A DNA stretch of 12,878 nucleotides from Chloroflexota bacterium (lineage in GTDB: Bacteria; Chloroflexota; Anaerolineae; Fen-1058): the NCBI GenBank assembly GCA_016219235.1, contig JACRBO010000420.1:1-12878 (forward strand), written 5' to 3'. A model generated the notes under the pieces. That model was given only the letters and a program-made list of their open reading frames with translations, ran no database searches and had not been told where the DNA came from. Both the position numbers and the translations under genes were made by a program. This document shows positions 5,974-12,878 of this stretch, piece by piece (position 1 is the first letter of the stretch; every line of letters begins with the position of its first letter).

Positions 5974-6243
5974 GAACGCAATAGGCATTTTCTGCGGATT
6001 GCATAGATAACCGAAGAACAAACGTTTTATCCGCTGTCGGATTTGACTGCTACGGCGAATTCTTGTGGCTTCTATATAGTTGATTTCAGATTATCTCACG
6101 AATTCAACGACGCGACAACTCGCATAACCACATGACTGTAGAGAGAACTATCAGTATAAGAAAGACGCCCCGAACAGGCACGTCATTTTAGTGTGCAAAC
6201 GAAATGCAATCGTTCAAGAGTCCCGTTTTGCGGGGCAGGCAAA
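5974..6243. other. AT-rich intergenic leader of the HicAB-like operon
   Basis: Together with the operator and the hairpin that follows, this fills the gap of about 350 bp between the operon and the next gene. I see no convincing ORF in it. It holds one plausible minus-strand promoter (6090-6118) and otherwise nothing recognisable. Composition rises back toward the host level from about 6180-6200, which may be the right edge of the inserted segment. No copy of the tRNA fragment is present here. Confidence 0.5.
6090..6118 (-). promoter_or_regulatory. Sigma70-type promoter for the HicAB-like operon
   Basis: On the minus strand, TTGTCG (-35, 6118-6113) and GATAAT (-10, 6095-6090) are separated by exactly 17 bp. 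Transcription would start near 6083, leaving a leader of about 130 bases that includes the palindromic operator. Confidence 0.5.
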
Positions 6244-6278
6244 AAGACCTGTCAGGTTTCTAAAACCTGACAGGTCTT
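6241..6278 (-). terminator. Rho-independent terminator of the minus-strand membrane protein gene
   Basis: aagacctgtcaggttt (6244-6259) and aaacctgacaggtctt (6263-6278) form a perfect 16-bp stem with a three-base loop. Read on the minus strand it is followed by a T-run (6245-6241) and begins 30 bases after the stop codon at 6308. Its near-perfect form also suggests a dispersed repeat used as a terminator. Confidence 0.8.
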
Positions 6279-6307
6279 CTGTGTTGATCGCCGGCCTACT
6301 CCATCCA

Positions 6308-7222
6308 TCAGCCGGTGCGCTGAAAAAACGCGGCGGTGAGATAACTCTTGCAGCGCAAGCGATCGCCCGTCGGGCTGTAAGCGCAGGCCAGAATTGCGCC
6401 GCGCTTGAAACGCGCCACGATGATGGCATTGCCCACTTCATCCTCAAATGTCAGGTCGCTCCGCAGATCAAAATCCAAACTCTGCTCCAGCGTGTAATCG
6501 GCGGTAGCAAAATCCAGAAAGCCGCCGACGTTGTTCTCCTCGCTCAGGGCGGATGGCAGGTCGGCTGGATCGCGAACAGCAAGGCCGGACTGAATCAATG
6601 CCTGTAGATCGACAAAGCCCGTTTGGACGTGCTGCGGGTAAATCGCAAATGCGCCCGCCACGCTGACCAGCGCCAGAATGCCCAACGGAATACGAATCCG
6701 TTCCCATGCCCATACCGGCTTATCCAGTGCTTCGGTCTGGTTGTCGATCGCCAGGCGCAGCAGCATCATGGCCGGCAGCGCGGTGATATAGAGCAGACCG
6801 ATCCCAATTGCCGCCACGAGCGCTGGCGGAAGAGGATCTGAGAAGGCTGCATACGCGGCGAGCGCTTGAGCGATGACGGCCAGCACCACCACTGCACTGG
6901 CGCGCACGACGCCGTTGCTGGATCGTTCGGGGGCCGCGCACACCAGACCAATCGCCACCCCGCTGATCACGATGATCACCAGGTTGCCGATCAGGCCGAT
7001 CGGATGTTGGCTGAAGGGCACATCTGGCATGGCTAACTTGTTGATGACTTGCGAGACGAAGCCATACATCACGGCGATCGCGATACCCAGCAACAGGCCA
7101 ACTCGACGGCGATAAGCGGGTGTGGCGATGGGTCTGGGCGGCAACGCGGCTTTAGCTTGCCACGCCGCGCGGAAGGAATCTACAATTGCATCGGGCTGAA
7201 TGTCCGATGAAGGTGCGGTCAT
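6308..7222 (-). CDS. Membrane protein of unknown function, five predicted spans
   Basis: 304 residues from ATG 7222, chosen because ggag lies six bases before it; an upstream in-frame GTG (7243) would add seven residues without a ribosome binding site. Residues 1-40 are polar. Hydrophobic spans follow at about 41-60, 75-97, 106-127, 133-156 and 178-195. The last 105 residues form a soluble domain rich in acidic and aromatic residues ('FATADYTLEQSLDFDLRSDL', 238-257) with two cysteines (280 and 291). I do not recognise the family. The gene follows a smaller membrane protein on the same strand (86-bp gap) and ends in a strong terminator, so the pair likely forms one transcript. Codon use and GC content look like the host's. 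Confidence 0.75.
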   Translation of the reverse strand: MTAPSSDIQPDAIVDSFRAAWQAKAALPPRPIATPAYRRRVGLLLGIAIAVMYGFVSQVINKLAMPDVPFSQHPIGLIGNLVIIVISGVAIGLVCAAPERSSNGVVRASAVVVLAVIAQALAAYAAFSDPLPPALVAAIGIGLLYITALPAMMLLRLAIDNQTEALDKPVWAWERIRIPLGILALVSVAGAFAIYPQHVQTGFVDLQALIQSGLAVRDPADLPSALSEENNVGGFLDFATADYTLEQSLDFDLRSDLTFEDEVGNAIIVARFKRGAILACAYSPTGDRLRCKSYLTAAFFQRTG

Positions 7223-7308
7223 TGCGTCTCCGTGTACCCGCACAACGCCAGCGCGCGGATCGGTATGCCGGCCCGGTGATGTTGAGCCGCCATTCGTGAC
7301 TTAAGGCG

Positions 7309-7653
7309 TTAAGATCGATTCGGGGGCGATTTGTGGCCCAATTCGTGGCGTTTGGCCAGGGTGCGATTTTGTTCGGCCAGGTCCACCAGACTGTCTTCGT
7401 CATGGCGTTTGTCGCGGCGCACGATCAGCAGAATTCCCAGGATCACCAACTGGCCGGCCACCATCCCGGCCAACTCCGGCCAGCGCGCCGAACCTTCCAC
7501 GGCCAGTCGATCCCAGTGGACGACGCCCGTTATCGCGCCGCCAAGACCGATCGTGTAATCGGTCAGGTACACCAGCACACTCACTGCCAGGATCGTAAAC
7601 GGCAACGCCAACAGCACCGTATAGATGACCGCGAGCCATGGTATTTTGCGCAT
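7309..7653 (-). CDS. Small two-span membrane protein of unknown function
   Basis: 114 residues. A strongly hydrophobic segment at 6-31, a loop with Trp47 and Trp58, a second span at about 60-78, then a charged cytoplasmic-type tail ('RRDKRHDEDSLVDLAEQNRTLAKRHE', in part) that may be helical. The positive residues right after the second span suggest the tail is inside the cell. No family is recognised. A very good promoter lies about 45 bases upstream (7702-7730), which supports the gene being real, though the bases before the ATG offer only a weak ribosome binding site. It probably shares a transcript with the five-span membrane protein downstream. Confidence 0.65.
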   Translation of the reverse strand: MRKIPWLAVIYTVLLALPFTILAVSVLVYLTDYTIGLGGAITGVVHWDRLAVEGSARWPELAGMVAGQLVILGILLIVRRDKRHDEDSLVDLAEQNRTLAKRHELGHKSPPNRS

Positions 7654-7701
7654 ACTGTTCAGCTGAAGTACTCGGTGAATAGCAACCGGCGACGGTGCCT
7701 C

Positions 7702-7730
7702 TTTATATCACTGCTTGCGCAGGTTCGCAA
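7702..7730 (-). promoter_or_regulatory. Sigma70-type promoter for the minus-strand membrane protein pair
   Basis: On the minus strand, TTGCGA (7730-7725) and TATAAA (7707-7702) are exactly 17 bp apart. A 7-bp inverted repeat, gcttgcg (7713-7719) with cgcaagc (7726-7732), covers the spacer and the -35 box and could be a regulator site. Confidence 0.6.
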
Positions 7731-7753
7731 GCGCGGGGTGTTGGGGCGGGTTA

Positions 7754-7782
7754 TAGACAAGGCCATCATCATCAGGCATAAT
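7754..7782 (+). promoter_or_regulatory. Sigma70-type promoter for the ABC exporter
   Basis: TAGACA (7754-7759) and CATAAT (7777-7782) are 17 bp apart, each one mismatch from consensus. Transcription would start at about 7789, 24 bases before the TTG start codon. Confidence 0.6.
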
Positions 7783-7812
7783 TGACATGAACCCTTACCT
7801 GGAGGTCATTGA

Positions 7813-9642
7813 TTGGCTAACGATTCCAAACGACCCGATCGGCAAAGTCTGAAGCAGGCCGCCGCGAACATCCCGGCGGCCTTTCGCCTGGTGTGGGCGG
7901 CGCATCGCGTCGCCACGTTGATGATGGCGACGTTGACTATCGGCGGTGCGTTGATCCCCGCCGCGCAGGCGTGGGTGGGCAAACTCATCATCGATTCGGT
8001 GGTGAGTTCGATCAATGCGGGCGTTGACGCGAACGCCGGACTGACGCTGGTGCTGCCCTATCTGGCCGTTGAGTTCGCCTTGATTCTGGCGCAGGCGGGC
8101 ATCGCTCAAGGCCGCTCGTTGACGGAGCACATCCTGCACGCGCGCCTGAACTTCTCGCTGAACACGCGCCTCATCCGCAAAGCGTTGTCGCTCGATCTGT
8201 CGCACTTCGAGAACGCCGACTTCTATGACAAGCTGCAAAATGCCCGCCGCGAAGCCGACTGGCGCGCGCTGCAGATCATGAACAACGGCTTCTACTTCGT
8301 GCAGAACACCATCACGCTGCTGTCGTTCGCGGCCTTGCTGTTCCGCTTCAACGCGCTGCTGGCGCTGATCCTGTTCGGCGCGACGCTGCCCGCTTTTATC
8401 GCCCAGTCAAAGTATGCGCAGCTCAACTTTCGATTGTTGTCGTGGCGCGCGCCTGAAGCCCGCAAACTCAACTATCTGGAATATTTGCTCACCGTCGACA
8501 GCAGCGTGAAAGAGGTGAAACTCTTCGGGCTAGGCGAGCCGCTGCTGGGCCGCTACGCCGACCTGTTCTGGAAGTTCATGCGCGAAGATCAGGCGCTGGC
8601 GCAGAAGCGCAGTTTCGCCTCGTTTAGCTGGGGCCTGCTGGCGACGCTCAGTTACTACTTTGCCTATGGCTGGATCGTCTTCCGTGCGATCGGCGGCGCG
8701 ATCACGTTGGGCGATATGACGCTGTATCTATCGATCTTCCGGCAAAGCCAGAACATTTTTGAAAGCCTGTTCTTTGGCTTGAGTGATCTCTACGAAAACG
8801 CGCTGTTTATGAGCAACCTCTTCGCCTTTCTTGATTTGAAGCCGCTCATGCCGGTGTCGGCTCACCCGATCGAACTGCCCGCCAAAATCGAGCGCGGTGT
8901 GGAGTTCAAGAACGTGTCGTTCAAGTATGCCGATCGGGAGGATTACGCTCTGCGGAACGTGAACCTCACCATCTGTCCCGGCGAGAAGATCGCATTGGTC
9001 GGCGCGAACGGCGCAGGCAAGACGACGCTGGTGAAGCTGCTGACGCGCCTGTACGATCCGACTGAAGGCCAGGTGTTGATCGACGGCATCGATCTGCGCG
9101 AAGTAGAGCCAAAAGACCTGCAAAAACGGCTTGGCGTGATCTTCCAGGATTTTGTGCGGTATCATTTGCCCGCTCGTGAGAATGTCGGTTTCGGTCAAAT
9201 TGATCAATTGGAGAATGAACCTCGGATTATCGACTCGGCAACCCGATCAGGCGCACATGCGACCATCACTGGTCTGCCGCAGGGTTACGACACAATGTTG
9301 GGCAAATGGTTTGAGCGCGGCAATGATCTATCAGGGGGCGAGTGGCAGAAGATCGCACTGGCGCGCGCCTTCATGCGTGAGGCTGAAGTATTGGTATTGG
9401 ATGAACCGACCGCGGCGCTGGATGCCTTGAACGAATACGCTGTATTTCAACGTTTCCGCGAACTCACTGATAACAAGATCGCCATCCTGATTAGCCACCG
9501 CTTCAGCACAGTGCGCATGGCCGATCGCATCATCGTGCTGGAAGACGGGGCGATCACCGAGATGGGCACGCATGTCGAACTGCTGGCGAAGGCTGGCATG
9601 TACGCCAAATTGTTTACCATTCAGGCCGAGGGGTATAAGTAA
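7813..9642 (+). CDS. ABC exporter half-transporter (fused permease and ATPase)
   Basis: 609 residues, the usual size for a type IV half-transporter. It starts at TTG 7813, placed by ggagg at 7801-7805; no ATG is better. Residues 1-340 hold the membrane domain with spans near 33-55, 80-97, 160-200 and 275-310. Residues 361-609 are the nucleotide-binding domain: Walker A GANGAGKTT (397-405), Q-loop Gln445 in GVIFQDF, signature LSGGE (506-510), Walker B VLVLDE (526-531) and switch His562 in SHRFST. All catalytic residues are present, so an active ATPase working as a homo- or heterodimer is expected. The 'FQDFVRYHLPARENVGFG' form of the Q-loop region is one I associate with the NisT/SpaT-like peptide-exporter branch, but no peptide precursor or modification gene is nearby. 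Substrate unknown; it need not be linked to the crt genes. Confidence 0.93.
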   Translation: MANDSKRPDRQSLKQAAANIPAAFRLVWAAHRVATLMMATLTIGGALIPAAQAWVGKLIIDSVVSSINAGVDANAGLTLVLPYLAVEFALILAQAGIAQGRSLTEHILHARLNFSLNTRLIRKALSLDLSHFENADFYDKLQNARREADWRALQIMNNGFYFVQNTITLLSFAALLFRFNALLALILFGATLPAFIAQSKYAQLNFRLLSWRAPEARKLNYLEYLLTVDSSVKEVKLFGLGEPLLGRYADLFWKFMREDQALAQKRSFASFSWGLLATLSYYFAYGWIVFRAIGGAITLGDMTLYLSIFRQSQNIFESLFFGLSDLYENALFMSNLFAFLDLKPLMPVSAHPIELPAKIERGVEFKNVSFKYADREDYALRNVNLTICPGEKIALVGANGAGKTTLVKLLTRLYDPTEGQVLIDGIDLREVEPKDLQKRLGVIFQDFVRYHLPARENVGFGQIDQLENEPRIIDSATRSGAHATITGLPQGYDTMLGKWFERGNDLSGGEWQKIALARAFMREAEVLVLDEPTAALDALNEYAVFQRFRELTDNKIAILISHRFSTVRMADRIIVLEDGAITEMGTHVELLAKAGMYAKLFTIQAEGYK

Positions 9643-9948
9643 CGAATAATCCTCTCGCGCTGAAGGACCAGCCGCTTCGATAGGGAGTACAGTTGAAGTG
9701 ACATCGACCTCGCCGCGGCTCGGTTTAGACGGCTCTGACGCGCCCCCCGTCAGATTCCGGGCCTCCAGGTGGCGTCTCCCCGTCAGGACGGCCAGCCAAC
9801 GTCGCGCCATAATAGAACCAGCCTGGCTGCCAGGCAGCTCGTTTCATCCGACCGATGGCCTCAGGCTGTTCGGTCTTTCGTTGGATGACGCTGCGCTGCA
9901 ATCCTGATAATCTAGACACGTGTGCGGGGGCACTAAACGTGAGGCTGG
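9643..9948. other. Intergenic region between the ABC exporter and crtB
   Basis: No convincing ORF. It contains a 7-bp-stem hairpin at 9734-9754 (tctgacg/cgtcaga) and a 6-bp one at 9821-9835 (gcctgg/ccaggc); neither has a T-run. Near crtB is a weak promoter: TTGGAT (9881-9886) and GATAAT (9906-9911), with a longer than ideal 19-bp spacer. The 8-bp palindrome acacgtgt (9916-9923) lies just after it and could be an operator or chance. Confidence 0.45.
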
Positions 9949-10896
9949 ATGACGACACTACCACCGCATACCTGGGAACACACGCTGCTGATGCTGGCGC
10001 ACGAAGCGTGGCAATCGATGGCCGCGCACGTCGCCGCTACTGGTCCGGCCTGCGATCGATCCCTGCTGGATCGCGCTTACGCGCAATGCGAAGCGATCAC
10101 CGCACAGCACAGCCGATCGTTCTACCTCGCCTCGAAGTTCTTGTCTGCTGACAAGCGCCGTGCGATGCGCGCGCTCTATGCCTTCTGCCGCGTCACCGAT
10201 GACATTGTCGATTGCCACGGCTGCGACGCCAAGCAGGAACTGGCCCGCTGGCGTCAGCAGTCGCTCATGCTGAACCCGCCCCACACCGATCGGGTGGCCG
10301 TGGCCTGGGCGGACGCACGCACGCGCTATCGCATTCCCGTCCGCTACGCCGAGCAGTTGATCGACGGCGTGGCGCGCGACCTCACGCAGCAACACTATCA
10401 GACCTTCGATGATTTAGCCGCGTATGCGTATGGCGTGGCTTCGACGGTGGGTCTGATGAGCATGCACATCATCGGCTTCAGCGGGCCGGAAGCCATCCCC
10501 TACGCGATCAAACTTGGCGTCGCTTTGCAGCTCACCAACATCCTGCGCGATGTGGCCGAAGACTGGCGCGCCGGGCGCGTGTATTTGCCCGCTGACGAAT
10601 TGGCCGCTTTCGATTTGAGCGAGGCCGATCTCGCGGCGGGCCGCATCGACGATCGCTGGCGCAACTTCATGCGCTTTCAGATCGAGCGCAATCGCTGTCT
10701 GTATGCTGAAGCCTGGCCCGGCATCGCGTTGCTGAACAAAGACGGGCGTTTCGCGGTAGCCGCAGCCGCCGGTCTTTATCGCGCCATCCTCGACGACATC
10801 GAAGCCCACGACTACGACGTTTTTTCGCGCCGGGCGCAGGTGAGCGGCGCGCGCAAATTGAGCAAACTGCCGGCTATCTGGTGGCAGACCCGATGA
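9949..10896 (+). CDS. crtB: Phytoene synthase
   Basis: 315 residues. CrtB joins two molecules of geranylgeranyl diphosphate head to head to make phytoene, the committed step of carotenoid synthesis. The family motifs are all present: HSRSFYLAS (54-62), the first aspartate-rich DDIVD (84-88) in [14 protein letters not shown], the [10 protein letters not shown] segment (161-170), and the second aspartate-rich DVAED (201-205) in [20 protein letters not shown]. Both Asp clusters bind Mg-diphosphate, so the enzyme should be active. About 40 residues precede the conserved core, more than in many homologues. The ATG has gagg four bases before it. The stop overlaps the next gene's ATG (ATGA), so crtB and crtY are translationally coupled. 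Confidence 0.96.
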   Translation: MTTLPPHTWEHTLLMLAHEAWQSMAAHVAATGPACDRSLLDRAYAQCEAITAQHSRSFYLASKFLSADKRRAMRALYAFCRVTDDIVDCHGCDAKQELARWRQQSLMLNPPHTDRVAVAWADARTRYRIPVRYAEQLIDGVARDLTQQHYQTFDDLAAYAYGVASTVGLMSMHIIGFSGPEAIPYAIKLGVALQLTNILRDVAEDWRAGRVYLPADELAAFDLSEADLAAGRIDDRWRNFMRFQIERNRCLYAEAWPGIALLNKDGRFAVAAAAGLYRAILDDIEAHDYDVFSRRAQVSGARKLSKLPAIWWQTR

Positions 10897-12131
10897 GCAC
10901 TCACTACGACTACATTATCCTGGGCGGCGGCCTGGCCGGTCTGAGCCTGGCTTATCATTTGATTCACAGCCCGCTGGCCGCTCGCTCGCTCTTGATCGTC
11001 GAGCCGGACGACAAAGACCGCAACGATCGCACGTTCTGCTACTGGTCCGATCGACCCACGCCCTTCGATGAGATCATTCATCGTTCGTGGGATCAGATTC
11101 GCATCATCGACGAGCACGAACAGCGCTCGATCGATCTGGGCGCGTACCGGTATCAGATGATCCGCAGCCTCGATTTCTATCGGCACGTGCGCGAGGCGTT
11201 GGCCGCTCACCCGACTATCACCTGGTTGAAAGGCGCAGCCGATCGGGTCGAAGCAACGGCTGAGGGTGCGTCCGTCTCAGTCGAAGGACAGTCGTACTTT
11301 GGCCGCTGGGTGTTCGACAGCCGTTTCAAAGTGGCCGCATTCAAGAATGATCCCGCAAACGAAGCCGCGTTGTATCAGCACTTCACCGGCTGGTTCATCG
11401 AAACGCCCGACGACGCATTCGATCCCACCGCTGCGACGATGTTTGACTTTCGTGTCCCACCAGGTGGCCCGCAACGCAATGAACTGCGCTTCTGCTATGT
11501 GCTGCCGCTATCCAGGCGCAATGCCTTGATCGAATTTGTGGCGCTCAGCCATCATCAACTCGAATCGACGCTGAAGCACTACGTTGAAAACACGCTGAAT
11601 TTGCGTGACTATCGCATCCTCGAAGAAGAGGGCGGCGTCAGCCCGTTGACCGAGCGATCTTTTCCGCGCCGCGCCAGCGCGTGCTCACGCATCATGACCA
11701 TCGGCACGGCGGGTGGGCGGGTCAAAGCTTCGACGGGGTATGCCTTCACCCGCATCCAGCACGACTCAGCCGCGATCGTGCAATCGCTCATCGACACCGG
11801 ACAACCGTTCAACGTGCCCGCTGATTCGGGCTTCTTTCGGCTGTGCGATGCGCTGTTGTTGCACCTGATGCGCGAGCGCGGCGCCATGATCAAGTCGATC
11901 TTCGGGCTACTATTCCGGCGCAATCCCGTTGGCCGCATCTTCCGGTTTTTGGATGAAGCGTCGTCGATAGCGGACACGGCGCTGATCATCGCGAATATGC
12001 CGCCGCGCCCGTTCTTGCAGGCAGTGTACGAGCATGCCGCCGACAAACTTCGAGGCGTGTTGAGCAATGCCGCAATCAAGATCAAAACCGGCCATCGCCA
12101 ATTCAGGGCGTGGCGGCGTGAAAACAGTTAG
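10893..12131 (+). CDS. crtY: Lycopene cyclase, CrtY family flavoprotein
   Basis: 412 residues from ATG 10893, which overlaps the crtB stop by four bases; an in-frame GTG at 10881 is less likely. The N-terminus is a Rossmann FAD/NAD-binding motif, [17 protein letters not shown] (7-23), with Glu37 ending the second strand. NDRTFCYW (44-51), [11 protein letters not shown] (86-96), ALIEFVALS (211-219, where Glu214 may be the catalytic acid in place of the FLEET motif of other cyclases) and [19 protein letters not shown] (271-289) are the CrtY pattern. The enzyme would close the ends of lycopene into beta-ionone rings. Its place between crtB and crtI agrees. Whether it forms one ring or two cannot be told from sequence. 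Confidence 0.9.
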   Translation: MSTHYDYIILGGGLAGLSLAYHLIHSPLAARSLLIVEPDDKDRNDRTFCYWSDRPTPFDEIIHRSWDQIRIIDEHEQRSIDLGAYRYQMIRSLDFYRHVREALAAHPTITWLKGAADRVEATAEGASVSVEGQSYFGRWVFDSRFKVAAFKNDPANEAALYQHFTGWFIETPDDAFDPTAATMFDFRVPPGGPQRNELRFCYVLPLSRRNALIEFVALSHHQLESTLKHYVENTLNLRDYRILEEEGGVSPLTERSFPRRASACSRIMTIGTAGGRVKASTGYAFTRIQHDSAAIVQSLIDTGQPFNVPADSGFFRLCDALLLHLMRERGAMIKSIFGLLFRRNPVGRIFRFLDEASSIADTALIIANMPPRPFLQAVYEHAADKLRGVLSNAAIKIKTGHRQFRAWRRENS

Positions 12132-12134
12132 GAG
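12130..12134 (+). promoter_or_regulatory. Ribosome binding site of crtI, overlapping the crtY stop codon
   Basis: aggag shares its first two bases with the TAG of crtY (12129-12131) and lies six bases before the crtI ATG. This fixes the crtI start and shows the genes are in one operon. Confidence 0.8.
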
Positions 12135-12140
12135 TCAACC

Positions 12141-12878
12141 ATGTCTGTGAAGTCAACCGCGCTCGTCATCGGCGCCGGTATCGGCGGCATCGCCACCGCG
12201 GCGCGGTTAGCCCGCGCCGGCTATAGCGTCACCGTGCTGGAGAAGAACGCCCGGCCCGGCGGCCGCTGCGATCAACTCGTGCGTGACGGCCACCGCTTCG
12301 ACATCGGGCCGACGTTGTTCCTGATGCCGGAGGTGTTCGCCGAAACCTACGCCGATCTAGGCGAGCGGATGGAGGATCACCTTGATCTGCGCCGCATCGA
12401 TCCCACGTATCGTATTCGCTTCGACGACGGCGTGACGTTGTCATTGACCAACGACCTGAAGGCAATGCAGGATCAACTCGAAGCGATCGAGCCGGGCAGC
12501 TTCGGCGGTTTGCTGCGCTATCTGGTCGAAGGCGAGACGAATTATCACGAGTCGCTGAAGCATTTTGTGGGTCGCAACTTCCGCAATATTTTCGAATACT
12601 TCAGCCCGGCGAATCTGCCGCTGTTGTTCAAACTCAAGGCGCTGCGCAAGCACTACGCCAACGTCGGCCACTACTTCGACGATCCGCATTTGAAGGCCGC
12701 GTTCACTTTCCAGAACATGTATCTGGGCGTCAGCCCCTTCGATGCGCTGGCGACGTATTCGCTGCTGCAATACACCGAGCTGTGCGATGGCGTGTGGTTT
12801 CCGATGGGCGGCCTGTATCGCGTGATCGAGAGTCTGGTCGCCATTGCCGAGAAGCAGGGTGTGCGCTTCGTGTACAAC
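12141..12878 (+). CDS. crtI: Phytoene desaturase CrtI (FAD-dependent), 3'-truncated by the window end
   Basis: 246 codons are open from ATG 12141 to the last base, about half of a usual CrtI of around 500 residues. The start is fixed by aggag overlapping the crtY stop. The N-terminal dinucleotide-binding motif VIGAGIGGIATAARLARAGY (9-28) ends in the FAD-ribose glutamate of VLEKN, followed by ARPGGRCDQL, GHRFDIGPTLFLMPEVF (50-66) and later FQNMYLGVSPFDALATYSLL plus a 'GVWFPMGGLYRVIESL' segment. All are hallmarks of CrtI-type carotene desaturases. The enzyme turns phytoene into lycopene, the substrate of the cyclase encoded just upstream. A related desaturase or ketolase of the same superfamily cannot be fully excluded without the C-terminus. 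Confidence 0.93.
   Translation, partial: MSVKSTALVIGAGIGGIATAARLARAGYSVTVLEKNARPGGRCDQLVRDGHRFDIGPTLFLMPEVFAETYADLGERMEDHLDLRRIDPTYRIRFDDGVTLSLTNDLKAMQDQLEAIEPGSFGGLLRYLVEGETNYHESLKHFVGRNFRNIFEYFSPANLPLLFKLKALRKHYANVGHYFDDPHLKAAFTFQNMYLGVSPFDALATYSLLQYTELCDGVWFPMGGLYRVIESLVAIAEKQGVRFVYN

Noticed and set aside
5953..5981. Second promoter (TTGCGT, 17 bp, TATTAT) overlapping the operator on the minus strand
   Set aside because: Its -10 box covers the ATG at 5954, so its transcript would lack that start codon; no other good start follows. The upstream promoter at 6090-6118 is preferred.
6191..6607. 138-codon plus-strand frame running through the 6244-6278 hairpin
   Set aside because: It crosses the perfect terminator stem and lies opposite the end of the membrane protein gene; no ribosome binding site or domain.
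9331..9810. 159-codon minus-strand frames around the ABC exporter end and the crtB upstream region
   Set aside because: Opposite the conserved ATPase motifs and without any recognisable features.
1..12878. CRISPR array, rRNA, transposase or integrase
   Set aside because: No regularly spaced direct repeats, no rRNA-like sequence and no recombinase protein motifs were found in any frame examined.

Overview
The window is high-GC bacterial chromosome. It consists of ordinary-looking host genes on both sides of a shorter, AT-richer patch at about 4.7-6.2 kb. Gene content (Bug-type TctCBA uptake, a family 1 sugar-type binding protein, a crtB-crtY-crtI carotenoid operon) and abundant 'cctcaccccc...gggtgagg' palindromic repeats suggest a Chloroflexota-like organism (Anaerolineae or relatives). 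This is an inference from style and remembered gene organisation, not from a marker gene.

Layout. (1) 1-2866 (+): the end of tctC, then tctB and tctA, a tripartite tricarboxylate transporter. A multi-hairpin palindromic element sits between tctC and tctB. (2) 2867-4491 (+): a short inverted-repeat region, then a family 1 solute-binding lipoprotein with no permease genes beside it, followed at once by a second, diverged copy of the palindromic element. (3) 4637-6200: a hairpin and the 3' half of a broken tRNA gene (minus strand) mark a junction where base composition drops. Inside lies a tight three-gene minus-strand operon: a 99-aa HicA-like protein lacking the usual histidine motif, a HicB-type antitoxin with an RHH domain, and a 104-aa protein of unknown function. 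A perfect 20-bp palindrome sits on the first start codon. This is the best candidate for a little-described system. (4) 6244-7653 (-): two membrane proteins of unknown function, ending in a strong hairpin terminator and led by a good sigma70-type promoter. (5) 7754-9642 (+): a divergent promoter and a fused permease/ATPase ABC exporter half-transporter with a TTG start. (6) 9949-12878 (+): crtB, crtY and the first 246 codons of crtI. They overlap or nearly abut, and together would convert GGPP through phytoene and lycopene to beta-carotene-type cyclic carotenoids.

The parts work as separate units: nutrient uptake (tct, SBP), a mobile-looking toxin-antitoxin-like insert at a tRNA remnant, membrane/export functions, and carotenoid synthesis. 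No CRISPR array, rRNA, complete tRNA, transposase or integrase gene is visible in the window.
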